DNA of 7,124 nt from Actinomycetota bacterium (GCA_003157715.1 PMKK01000033.1:1464-8587), one strand, 5' to 3'; numbered from the stretch's first letter, positions 1 through 6,944 are shown. Numbers and translations: made by a program. The notes: generated by a model not told the origin, from the sequence alone.

Positions 1-588
1 TTCGTCGGCGAAGATCACGACCGGCCGGCTGATCAGTGCCCGGGCGATGGCAACGCGCTGCTGCTGGCCGCCCGACAGTTCGGACGGCCGGTGGCCCAGG
101 CGGTCACCCAGATCGACCGCGTCCACGAGCGTGCCGAGCCAGGCCTCGTCGAGCTTGACCCCGGCGATGGTCAGCGGCAGCACCAGGTTCTCCTTGGCGG
201 TCAGCATGGGCAGCAGGTTGAAGGTCTGGAAGATGAAGCCGATCTTGTCGCGCCGCAGCTGCGTGAGCTGGCGCTCCTTGAGCGCGGTGATCTCGATGCC
301 GTCGATCCAGACGGCCCCGCTCGTGGGGTTGTCGAGTCCCGCCAGCACGTGCATCAGGGTCGACTTGCCCGACCCCGACGGGCCCATGATCGCGGTAAAG
401 CGACCCCGGGCCAGATCGATCGAGATGCCGCCCAGGGCATCGACCGCGGCGTCGCCTGTGCCATAGCGGCGCGTCAAGTCACGCGCCACGACGACGGCGG
501 GGGCGCCGGCGACGGGCTCCGGCGTCGCCGGCGGCCGCTCGCATGCCTCCGGCACTATCTCGATCCCCTGCTGACCAACGTCGCTCAT
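1..588 (-). CDS. ABC transporter ATP-binding protein, MacB/LolD-type (partial, C-terminus cut by window edge)
   Basis: This is the nucleotide-binding subunit of an ABC transporter, which hydrolyses ATP at the cytoplasmic face of a membrane permease. 196 residues are visible. An N-terminal extension of about 30 residues precedes the domain. Walker A is GPSGSGKST (69-77), the Q-loop glutamine is Q121 in [10 protein letters not shown], the signature is LSGGQ (171-175), and Walker B is VIFADE (191-196). The last visible residue is the catalytic Glu; the H-loop and C-terminus lie beyond the left edge. The [17 protein letters not shown] stretch is typical of the MacB/LolD/FtsE-like group, which pairs with FtsX-type permeases, so such a permease gene is expected just downstream, outside the window. 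The ATG at 588 is chosen because an AAGGAGG ribosome site lies 8 nt before it. The substrate cannot be told from the ATPase alone. Confidence 0.93.
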   Translation of the reverse strand, partial: MSDVGQQGIEIVPEACERPPATPEPVAGAPAVVVARDLTRRYGTGDAAVDALGGISIDLARGRFTAIMGPSGSGKSTLMHVLAGLDNPTSGAVWIDGIEITALKERQLTQLRRDKIGFIFQTFNLLPMLTAKENLVLPLTIAGVKLDEAWLGTLVDAVDLGDRLGHRPSELSGGQQQRVAIARALISRPVVIFADE

Positions 589-596
589 CTGGCGAG

Positions 597-603
597 CCTC
601 CTT
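597..603 (-). promoter_or_regulatory. Ribosome binding site of the ABC ATPase gene
   Basis: AAGGAGG on the minus strand, 8 nt before the ATG at 588. It is a near-perfect Shine-Dalgarno match and supports this start over the in-frame GTG codons further inside. Confidence 0.8.
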
Positions 604-616
604 GTGGTGGCCCCGC

Positions 617-640
617 GGGCGCCGTCTTCTGACGGTGCTC
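617..640 (+). repeat. Hairpin in the leader of the ABC ATPase gene
   Basis: The arms 617-626 and 631-640 flank a TTCT loop. The core CCGTC/GACGG is perfect. On the plus strand the stem extends to 10 pairs with two G-U pairs; on the minus strand those two become A-C mismatches. No T-run follows on either side, so an intrinsic terminator is not supported. It lies between the ABC gene start and the end of nhaA; its role is unknown. Confidence 0.35.
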
Positions 641-713
641 AAAGGCACGTCACGACACGATCCACCTGGGCGTTTCCTGTGAACTGTACCCGAGTCGCAG
701 GGTCTCGGTCGTC

Positions 714-750
714 ACCCCCGAGTGGGAGTCTGGGCTGTCACCACGGGGGT
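714..750. repeat. Inverted repeat ACCCCCG/CGGGGGT between nhaA and the ABC gene
   Basis: The 7-bp arms at 714-720 and 744-750 are perfect inverted copies separated by 23 nt. The position, 31 nt past the nhaA stop, would fit a transcript-end structure or an operator for the ABC gene. There is no T-run, and I see no convincing promoter in 589-780. Confidence 0.3.
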
Positions 751-780
751 AGTCGAGGGTGTCTTCCCGAGGGCCTCAAC

Positions 781-2685
781 TCAGGCGGCGACGATCGCGC
801 GGGCGCCTGCCGCCTTCACGGCTTTCGCCAGCGTGGTCTCGTCGTACGGGCCTGAGTGTCGCCGCCCGTTGATGAAGAACGTCGGCGTGCCGGCCACGCC
901 GCTCAGGTCGGCCGAATCGACGTCTTCGGCGATGCGCGCATCGCCGGCACGCCGGCGAACGTCGTCCGCGAAGCGCTCGCCGTCGAGCCGCAGCTCATCG
1001 GCGTGACGGTAGAGATCGGCTTCGGTCAGGTTGCCGCGGTGGTCAAGCAGCACGTCGTGCATCTCCCAGAAAGCGCCCTGCGCGGCGGCGGCCTCGACCG
1101 CTTCGGCCGCGACCTGCGCCAGCGGGTGGACGTCGTTCAGCGGCAAGTGCCGCCAGACGTAGCGCACGTCGCCGAACTCGCTCAGAAGCTCACGGATGGC
1201 CGGCTCCGCCAGACCGCAGAAGGGACACTCGAAGTCGCCGTACTCGACGAGCGTGACCAGCGCGCCCGCTGGGCCGCGCGCGCGATCGCGCCGCAGGTCG
1301 ACCGGTACGGCCAGGTCCTCGATCACCCCGGCGGTCCCCAGCAGCGCGCGAAACCGGGCCCGGCGCGGCAGCAGAGCCGTCACGCGGAAGATCGACCAGG
1401 TCAGCAGCGAGGCCCCCAGCACCGCCGTGAGAACGCCGACCTTGGCGTCGGCGAGCGCCGGCCCCGTGAAGGCGAGGTCGGCGATCAGCAGCGACACGGT
1501 GAAGCCGAGACCCGCCGCGGCGCCACCTCCGGCCACGGCGGCCCAGCCCACCGGCGGCCGCAAGCGGCCGCCGGACAGCCGCCCCGTGAGCCACGAGGCG
1601 CCAAAGACGCCCAGCGGCTTGCCGATCACATACCCGGCCACGATCCCGAGGGTGATCGGCGACCTGAAGGCGCGGGCGAGGGCGCCGCCGCCGACGGCGA
1701 TGCCGGCGTTGGCCAGCGCGAAGAGCGGCACGACGACGTAGCTCGCCCAGGGGTGGTAGAGCTGCTGCCAGCGTTCGTTCGAGGAGATCGCCGAACGCAG
1801 CGCCCCGCGGGCGTTACGTTCAAGCTTCGGGGTCGGCTGCTCGCGAAACAGGCGAAACAGGCTCGTGGCGCGCTGCAGATCGCCGCGACCGGCCGGATAG
1901 GCGACCGTCAGAAGGCCCATGGTAAGGCCGATGACGATCGGGTCGACGCCCGACTTGAGAAGCGCGACCCAGGCCGCCGCTCCGAGCGCCGCGTAGACCG
2001 GCCCAAAGCGCACTCCGGCGGCGCGCGCCGCGAGGATCGCGCCGCACACCGCGAGCGCGACGAGCAGGGCCGGCATCGCGATGTGCCCGCTGTAGACGAT
2101 CGCGATGACGGTCAGCGAAAGGAGATCGTCGACGACCACGACGGTGAGCATGAAAGCCCGCAGACGCTCCGACGAGCGCGGTCCGACGAGCGCCAGCAGT
2201 CCCAGCGCGAAGGCCGTGTCGGTCGACAGCGCCACGCCCCAGCCCCGCAGAGAAGCGTGGCCGGCGTTGAGCGCCGCGAAGACGGCCACCGAGGCGGCCA
2301 TGCCGGCGACGCCCGCCAGCAGCGGCAGCATGACCCGATGCCGCTCGCGCAGCTCGCCCATGTCGAACTCGCGGCGGGCCTCGAGCCCCACCACGAAAAA
2401 GAAGAACGTCATGAGCCCCGTGTTCACCCAGTGGCGCAGGTCCTGTGAGACGCCCCAGCCTCCGAGCGCGACCGACAACCGCGTTCTCCAGAAGCTCTCG
2501 TAGGAGGCCGCGTCGACGTTCGCCCAGACCAGCGCCGCGAGCGTGGCGGCCAGCAGGAAGGCCGCGCCACCGGTCTCGGTACGCAGGAACTCGCGCAGCG
2601 GCGTCTGCAGGTTGCGCGCCCAGGCGGTGCGCCCGAGAAGCGACGTGCCCGTTTGGGGAGCGCCATCCATTTGGTGATCGTCCAT
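781..2685 (-). CDS. nhaA: Na+/H+ antiporter NhaA fused to a C-terminal DsbA-like thioredoxin domain
   Basis: 634 residues; E. coli NhaA has 388, and the excess is the second domain. Residues ~25-440 are a multi-spanning NhaA antiporter that would exchange cytoplasmic Na+ for external H+ and so control pH and sodium. Key residues are present: D156 in STDTAFALG (E. coli D133), the DD pair at 186-187 (D163/D164, the ion-binding aspartates), K356 in IGKPLG (K300), and GFTVSLLIADLAF (394-406). Residues ~470-634 are DsbA-like: CPFC redox motif at 487-490 and the cis-proline loop GTPTFF (P601). The linker after the last helix is rich in Arg (441-450), suggesting it faces the cytoplasm. NhaA-DsbA fusions are known, mostly from Actinomycetota; what the redox domain does is not settled. 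The ATG at 2685 has no clear SD; the ATG at 2670 is an alternative. The stop is TGA. Confidence 0.95.
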   Translation of the reverse strand: MDDHQMDGAPQTGTSLLGRTAWARNLQTPLREFLRTETGGAAFLLAATLAALVWANVDAASYESFWRTRLSVALGGWGVSQDLRHWVNTGLMTFFFFVVGLEARREFDMGELRERHRVMLPLLAGVAGMAASVAVFAALNAGHASLRGWGVALSTDTAFALGLLALVGPRSSERLRAFMLTVVVVDDLLSLTVIAIVYSGHIAMPALLVALAVCGAILAARAAGVRFGPVYAALGAAAWVALLKSGVDPIVIGLTMGLLTVAYPAGRGDLQRATSLFRLFREQPTPKLERNARGALRSAISSNERWQQLYHPWASYVVVPLFALANAGIAVGGGALARAFRSPITLGIVAGYVIGKPLGVFGASWLTGRLSGGRLRPPVGWAAVAGGGAAAGLGFTVSLLIADLAFTGPALADAKVGVLTAVLGASLLTWSIFRVTALLPRRARFRALLGTAGVIEDLAVPVDLRRDRARGPAGALVTLVEYGDFECPFCGLAEPAIRELLSEFGDVRYVWRHLPLNDVHPLAQVAAEAVEAAAAQGAFWEMHDVLLDHRGNLTEADLYRHADELRLDGERFADDVRRRAGDARIAEDVDSADLSGVAGTPTFFINGRRHSGPYDETTLAKAVKAAGARAIVAA

Positions 2686-2739
2686 GCGGTGATTCTGCCC
2701 GACTTCGCCGGTGACTGACCGCCCGACGAAATCCGAAAG

Positions 2740-2766
2740 CCGGCGAGAGAGACATACCGGCGAGAG
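2740..2766. repeat. Direct repeat CCGGCGAGAG, two copies upstream of nhaA
   Basis: Perfect 10-bp copies at 2740-2749 and 2757-2766, a 17-bp period with a 7-bp spacer. They lie 55-81 nt before the nhaA start, in the 129-nt gap after the EamA gene, where a regulator site or promoter for nhaA would be expected. No clear -35/-10 pair is seen there. Confidence 0.4.
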
Positions 2767-2781
2767 GGCCGTGCATCGTGG

Positions 2782-2805
2782 AGCGCCGCGGGGCGCCGCG
2801 CCGCT
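2782..2805 (-). terminator. GC-rich hairpin just after the EamA gene, possible transcript end
   Basis: A 24-nt structure 10-33 nt past the EamA stop codon: 4 bp (AGCG/CGCT), one mismatch, 5 bp (CGCGG/CCGCG) and a 4-nt loop. The placement suits a terminator or 3'-end stabiliser, but no T-run follows on the minus strand, so a classical intrinsic terminator is not shown. Confidence 0.35.
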
Positions 2806-2814
2806 GCCTTGGGC

Positions 2815-3663
2815 TCAGCCGACCGTGACCACCGTCAGAGCCGCGACGCCGACCACGATCATGACGACGCCGGCCAGTTGCAGCCGAGTCAGCCGCTCGC
2901 GCAGGAACACGTAGGCGGCCACGCTGGCGACGACGGCAAACTGAGACCCGAGGACGGCGGCCACGGCGACCGAATCGCGCGAGCCGACGGCGAAGCAGAC
3001 GAAACCGAGCACCTCGGTGAGCCCTGTGGTCACCACCAGAGGGAGTGCTGTTCGAGCGAGCTTGAGGCGCCGGGACATCGCCAGGGGGATCGTCACGGCT
3101 ACCACGCCGACGAGGCGCGGCGGCAGCACCGCCCAGCCGGCGGGCAGCGACGCGCTGAGATGGCCTGTGGCGAAGATACTGATGCCGAACGACAGCGCCG
3201 CCAGGGCCGCCAACCAGAACGCGGCCGACTTGCGCTGGCCCGGCGCCGGCTCCCCGGGGGCCGCCCCCGCCAGCACGATGCCCAGCGCCACGATCGCCAG
3301 AACCGCGGCCCGGGCGACACCGAGAGCTTCGCCGGTGACCACGGCCAGCAGCGCTGCGATGGCGCCCTCGGTCGAGGTTATCGGCGTGACGATGCCCACC
3401 TTGCCGCGCCGCAGCGCCGAGTATTCGAGGAGCAGCCCTGCGACGTTGCCGAAGCCGGCCACGAGCATCCACGCGATGTCGACGACACCGAGTGGGCCGG
3501 GCGCCGGACCGACCGCGATGACGGCGAGGTTCGCAACCAGCCCGACGAGCATCACCCAGGCCACGACCGACGCGGCCCCGATGATGCGGCTGGAGCGAGC
3601 CGAGCAGAACGTGCCCGCTCCCCACGTCAGGGCAGCCCCGAGCCCTCCCAGCAGAGCGATCAT
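2815..3663 (-). CDS. EamA/DMT-superfamily transporter
   Basis: 282 residues, the usual size for a ten-helix drug/metabolite transporter made of two EamA repeats. The protein is almost wholly hydrophobic. The first repeat ends with the segment ALRRGKVGIVTPITSTEG (83-100), in which a loop leads into a substrate-lining helix and then AIAALLAVVTGE. The second repeat shows the same plan at 233-273, with the family hallmark FLRERLTRLQLAG (253-265) between the last two helices. These carriers usually export or import amino acids, nucleotides or other small metabolites; the substrate here cannot be read from sequence. The ATG at 3663 is the first possible start, because an in-frame TGA lies three codons upstream; no SD site is visible. 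The stop is TGA. It is separated from the permease upstream by a 198-nt gap, so membership in the mtbB operon is uncertain. Confidence 0.88.
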   Translation of the reverse strand: MIALLGGLGAALTWGAGTFCSARSSRIIGAASVVAWVMLVGLVANLAVIAVGPAPGPLGVVDIAWMLVAGFGNVAGLLLEYSALRRGKVGIVTPITSTEGAIAALLAVVTGEALGVARAAVLAIVALGIVLAGAAPGEPAPGQRKSAAFWLAALAALSFGISIFATGHLSASLPAGWAVLPPRLVGVVAVTIPLAMSRRLKLARTALPLVVTTGLTEVLGFVCFAVGSRDSVAVAAVLGSQFAVVASVAAYVFLRERLTRLQLAGVVMIVVGVAALTVVTVG

Positions 3664-3667
3664 CGAG

Positions 3668-3690
3668 CGTCAGCGATCAAACGTCAGCGA
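3668..3690. repeat. Short direct repeat CGTCAGCGA before the EamA gene
   Basis: Two perfect 9-bp copies at 3668-3676 and 3682-3690, spaced 14 bp start to start, directly before the EamA start codon and overlapping the end of the dehydrogenase remnant. It may be chance, or a small duplication or regulator site. Confidence 0.3.
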
Positions 3691-3836
3691 CCGATCCAGA
3701 CAGAGCCGGTAGTCAGTGGCCGATCGGAGGCGTAGTTGCGGGCCTGGCCTTCGAGCATGGGCGACATGATATCGGACGCACGGATCGCATTGACGTTGAC
3801 CAGACTCGGAGCGAGCTCCAGGGCCAGTGGCCCATC
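3684..3836 (-). pseudogene. Remnant of a short-chain dehydrogenase/reductase (C-terminal fragment)
   Basis: A 50-codon stretch ending in TGA at 3684 reads like the C-terminal third of an SDR oxidoreductase with a piece missing. GPLALELAPSLVNVNAI (residues 2-18 of the fragment) matches the family pattern LALELAP..VRVNAI, the strand and loop after the active-site helix; SDIMSPML follows where SDRs have a 'DTPML'-type segment; YASDRPLTTGSVWIG (35-49) matches the closing LASD...TGSVW.VDGG segment, with the final DGG lost. The Rossmann fold with the glycine-rich NAD(P) site and the YxxxK catalytic site are absent, and the frame runs back into the 3' end of the permease gene with no start codon or SD site. 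I read it as decayed leftover sequence between the two transporter genes. Confidence 0.5.
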
Positions 3837-3861
3837 CCACCTGTTCCCGCTGTTTGCCGCC

Positions 3862-5472
3862 TCAGAGTATGCCGGCCACTTGCGCCAGGGGAGCCTCGGC
3901 CGCCGACGGTGTCGGGGCCGGGGCCGGCTGCTCGAGCGCCAGCAGATCGTTCTCGCCGACGATGCCCTTGGCCACGTTGCGCCGGCCGATCCAGTAGAAC
4001 GCGAGGCCCGTCAGGACGATCACGCCGAAGCTGCCCAGCGTGACCGACTCGAAGAACAGGCGCGAGGTGCCCCAGGTGTCGGTGATCGAGTAGCTGCGCC
4101 CCAGGATGTTGTCGATGAGCCCCGGCCAGAGCAGCGACAGCGTCGTGACGGCGATGACGAACTCCGTCGAGATGACGCAGGCCCACAGCGCTATCGTGCC
4201 CCCGGGGATCCGGTAGGGACGCGCCCTGTCGGGATACTTCTTGCGCAGCACGATCACGGCCGGGAAGATGAAGGCGTAGGAGATCGCCGTCAGCGAGACC
4301 GTGAGTGACAGCGCGACGGCGAAGAAGGTCCCCAGGCCGCCGCTTGCGAAGGCGAAGACCACGATCACGAACAGCGACGCGACGATCCCCGAAGCGAGGT
4401 TCATGGCGATCGGCGTGCCCGACTTCGAGAACCTGCCCAGCGCGAGCGGCGCCGCTCCGTCCAGACCAGCCACCGCTTGCGTGCGCGCCGAGCCCTGGAT
4501 CCACACGCCGCCGGCCGTGAGGGTGACGAGGATGATCAGGATCCCCATGACCCAGCCGACCGACCCTCTGGCGGCGCCGAACACGCCGCTCACCGCGCTG
4601 TAAGCGTCGACGAAACCGGAGACGTTGGAGAGACCGCTCGCCGGGATGATAAGGAGCACGCCGAAGGTGAGCGCAACGTAGATGAGCACGATGCAGACGC
4701 CGGACCGCGCGATCATGGCGGGCACGTCTCGCTCAGGGTTGCGCATCTCCTCGCTCGCGGAGTTGGAGAGCTCGAACCCCACGAAGTTGAACTGCAGCAG
4801 GGCGAAGACGGCGAGGAAACCAGTGAGCGACGGCTTGAGGCTGCCCCAGGTCACGGTGCCGGCCGGCTTGCCGTGCCGTATGAGAAACCAGCCCACGAGT
4901 CCGAGAAAGACGATGACCACCGCCGCCCTGACGAACGTGCCGATCGTGCCGGCAAGCTTGCCCCATCGCAACTCGACGATGGAGACGCCCGCGATGCTCC
5001 AGACGACGACGAGGCCGATGACGATCGACCACACCGTGCCGAACCCGTTCGCCCGGTTGAACATCAGCCCGCTCGACAGGGTGGCGACGACCGCCGCCGA
5101 CAGCGTGCCGCCCACCCAGGTGGGGTTCGCCATCCAGTAGAAGACCGCGGTGAGCGATCCGGACAGGCGCCCGAAGGCCATCCGGGTCCACGCATAGGGA
5201 GAGCCCTCGACCGGGAAGGTCGAACCCAGCTCGGCCGTGATGAGTCCGCTGGGCAGAAGGTAGAGCACCGCCGCAGCGACCATCCAGAACAAGACCTGGC
5301 CGCCACCGTAGGCGCCGAGCGACGAGATGGTGTCCACACTGACGAAGGCCACGACGGTGAAGCAGATCAGGTCGAAGCGCTTGAGCACCTTGCGCAGCTT
5401 GGTGCGTTCGTGCCGCATCGCGTGCGGGTCCTGGTGCGCGCTGCCGCCCCGCGCCACTCTGTCTGCTGCCAT
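3862..5472 (-). CDS. APC-superfamily permease, candidate methylamine transporter
   Basis: 536 residues with about 12 membrane helices, a cation-symport type amino acid/amine carrier. Family signatures: TAELGSTFPVEGSPYAW (79-95), where helix 2 passes into the amphipathic 'ELxxxFPxxGxxY' loop; GFELSNSASEEMRNPERDVP (232-251), the conserved 'GFE...EE.rNP.RdiP' segment; and YPDRARPYRIPGG (413-425) before the last helices. The C-terminal tail is Ala/Pro-rich. The ATG at 5472 is chosen over the in-frame GTG at 5490 because the SD sequence AAAGGAG lies between them, 6 nt before the ATG. The gene follows mtbB by 69 nt on the same strand with no terminator visible between, so co-transcription is likely. 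From memory, Methanosarcina methyltransferase loci also carry permease genes, including an APC type (mtmP). Dimethylamine uptake is therefore an inference from context; ordinary amino acid transport is the alternative. The stop is TGA. Confidence 0.92.
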   Translation of the reverse strand: MAADRVARGGSAHQDPHAMRHERTKLRKVLKRFDLICFTVVAFVSVDTISSLGAYGGGQVLFWMVAAAVLYLLPSGLITAELGSTFPVEGSPYAWTRMAFGRLSGSLTAVFYWMANPTWVGGTLSAAVVATLSSGLMFNRANGFGTVWSIVIGLVVVWSIAGVSIVELRWGKLAGTIGTFVRAAVVIVFLGLVGWFLIRHGKPAGTVTWGSLKPSLTGFLAVFALLQFNFVGFELSNSASEEMRNPERDVPAMIARSGVCIVLIYVALTFGVLLIIPASGLSNVSGFVDAYSAVSGVFGAARGSVGWVMGILIILVTLTAGGVWIQGSARTQAVAGLDGAAPLALGRFSKSGTPIAMNLASGIVASLFVIVVFAFASGGLGTFFAVALSLTVSLTAISYAFIFPAVIVLRKKYPDRARPYRIPGGTIALWACVISTEFVIAVTTLSLLWPGLIDNILGRSYSITDTWGTSRLFFESVTLGSFGVIVLTGLAFYWIGRRNVAKGIVGENDLLALEQPAPAPTPSAAEAPLAQVAGIL

Positions 5473-5478
5473 GGGTGA

Positions 5479-5485
5479 CTCCTTT
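5479..5485 (-). promoter_or_regulatory. Ribosome binding site that fixes the permease start
   Basis: AAAGGAG, 6 nt before the ATG at 5472. The longer reading from GTG at 5490 would place this site inside the coding region, so the ATG is preferred. Confidence 0.8.
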
Positions 5486-5541
5486 GTCACGTTGACCGGT
5501 GTGAGACCTGCGGGCCGGTCGTGGGGTTGCCTTGCGCTCAG

Positions 5542-6939
5542 CTACCCGTTGCGGGCGATCCCGGCATGCTCGGCAAACCGGGTGACCGAGTTGATCGGCA
5601 CGTCGAGCACGTCGGCGATGTGGAACTTTGCCGCCATCGCTCCAGGCTCGCCGGGGTAGGTGAGCTCTTGCACCGGGATCCTGCCGAGACCGAGGTCACG
5701 GCGCACGTCGTGCATCGCGGCGGGATCGGCGAGGTCGCCGACCCCGACGCCGAGCTTGCCGGCAACGTGGGCTCTGGCCTCTCTCAAGCGCATGCCCCGG
5801 GTCATCTGCATGCGAGCCACCAGATCTCCGGCGGTCCGCATTCCGCACATGCCCGAAGCGAGCGCATGGCTGATATCCATGCCCAGCGGGTCACCGACGC
5901 CTACCTACAACCCGTCGCAATTCAGGATGTCGACCAGGGCGCGCGACACCCGCGAGACGGCGTCGATCGCGGGGTACGGACTCATCGGTATGCCCCCCAC
6001 GCCCATGCCCGCGTTGGGATGCACGGGGATCTCGGCGATCTCCATGCAGGGCTTGATGACGGCGCAGGTGCGCGCCACGTTCCAGGCCACCGACTTCGTG
6101 GTGTTCACGTTCACCGCGGGCCCGAACATGGTCGCGCCGGCCGCCTGGACCATGCGTAGCTGGTCTTTGGGCCACATGCCGGCGAGCCGCTCGCCCTTGT
6201 AGGTAAGTCCTCCGTGCATGCCCAGCACGAACTCGCTGGCCATGCCCACTTCGATGCCGATGTCCGGGTGTTTGTCTTTGATCGTCTCGATGGCCGTCAG
6301 CGTGGCCAGCAGGTCGCCGTCGCCCGCGGCCCCGGCCGTGTCGAAGTCGAGACCGTCGGCGCCGGCCTCCCAGATGCCGTCGGCGACGAACACCATGTCG
6401 GCGACGGCGTACTCGACCGCGGCGACCTGGGCGTCGCGCGCCTCGTCGATGCGTCCGAGGGGCAGCAGCTCCGACCAGTTCGGGATGGGGCCGTCGGGCA
6501 TCGAGTAGCGGCCCAGGTCGGGCATGGCTCCGTACTGGAGCGGAGCGATGAGGTTCAGCTGCGCGTTCTTCACCGTCTGCGCTTCGTAGGAGAGGATCGT
6601 CTTGACCGCCTTGTACGAGTAGTCGAGGGTGAAGAGCTCGAGCAGGTCGGCGCCGCGGTGGTTCTGGTAGCTGATGAGCTCGTCGACGCGGCTGCAGGAG
6701 TCGAGATTGCCGGAGCCGTCGATGCTGAGCACGACCTCGCTGCCCATGTCGACGGCAGTGAACTTGGCTTCGCTGCTGAAGATGTCCAGCAGGTGGTCGA
6801 GCTCGCTCTCGTCAAGCCGCGACGCCTTGGCGCGCAGGGCGCCGAGCTCAGACCCGGCGATCAGGTCGGCCCTGATCTCACTCGGCGTCATCTCGACGAG
6901 TGATCCATCTCCCAACCGCGTGCTGATCCTGCGTTCCAA
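5542..6939 (-). CDS. mtbB: Dimethylamine:corrinoid methyltransferase MtbB with in-frame amber (pyrrolysine) codon
   Basis: MtbB moves a methyl group from dimethylamine to the cobalt of a small corrinoid protein (MtbC), releasing monomethylamine. Read through the TAG at 5905-5907 it has 465 residues; Methanosarcina barkeri MtbB has about 467. Recognisable MtbB stretches flank the TAG: GADGLDFDTAGAAGDGD (193-209), GMGVGGIPM (311-319), then NCDGL, TAG (residue 345), VGVGDPLGM (346-354) and AGDLVARMQ (370-378). In M. barkeri the same VDGI-Pyl-IGVGDPLGM context holds pyrrolysine, whose ring is thought to activate the methylamine. The TTG start at 6939 has GGAGGT 5 nt upstream, and the N-terminus (TRLGDG.LVEMT) aligns with known MtbB starts. 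The gene ends in a second TAG (5542-5544), giving normal length. In a bacterium the methyl group probably goes to tetrahydrofolate rather than coenzyme M (inference). mtbC, ramA and the pyl genes are not in the window. Without UAG decoding this would be a truncated, inactive product. Confidence 0.95.
5864..5882 (-). other. Small hairpin in mtbB mRNA, 22 nt after the amber codon
   Basis: Perfect 6-bp stem GCATGG/CCATGC (5864-5869 with 5877-5882) with a 7-nt loop, inside the coding sequence. In Methanosarcina mtmB an RNA structure next to the UAG (PYLIS) has been proposed to help decoding, though it is not strictly required. This one is short and could be chance. Confidence 0.3.
5905..5907 (-). 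other. In-frame TAG codon, predicted pyrrolysine residue 345 of MtbB
   Basis: The minus-strand codon TAG lies between the conserved NCDGL and VGVGDPLGM. The reading frame and homology continue for 120 codons after it. The position matches the known pyrrolysine site of the MtbB family, so recoding is far likelier than a nonsense mutation. Confidence 0.93.
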
Positions 6940-6944
6940 GCGGC

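Noticed and set aside
856..2448. 530-codon plus-strand ORF antisense to nhaA
   Set aside because: Rich in Arg, Asp, Gly and His with no fold signature; a mirror frame of a GC-rich gene whose minus-strand product is clearly NhaA.
1820..3625. 601-codon minus-strand ORF overlapping EamA and nhaA
   Set aside because: It spans two real genes in another frame and its Arg/Gly-rich composition has no recognisable domains.
2809..3735. 308-codon plus-strand ORF opposite the EamA gene
   Set aside because: Low-complexity charged composition typical of antisense frames; the minus-strand product has clear EamA repeats.
3713..4504. 263-codon minus-strand ORF overlapping the permease end
   Set aside because: Overlaps the permease in another frame and lacks any family motif; the SDR-like remnant in the same gap is in a different frame.
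4477..5478. 333-codon plus-strand ORF opposite the permease
   Set aside because: Highly charged, no domains; shadow of the APC permease.
5542..5880. Separate 112-residue ORF beginning MDISHALASG
   Set aside because: It is the C-terminal part of MtbB after the in-frame TAG. The frame is continuous with the upstream part and the sequence matches the family's C-terminal region; its ATG is an internal methionine (residue 354) without an SD site.
6214..6903. 229-codon plus-strand ORF opposite mtbB
   Set aside because: Antisense shadow of mtbB with no recognisable motifs.
5905..6939. MtbB as a pseudogene truncated by a nonsense mutation
   Set aside because: The TAG coincides with the known pyrrolysine position, no frameshift or other damage is seen, and 120 well-conserved codons follow it.
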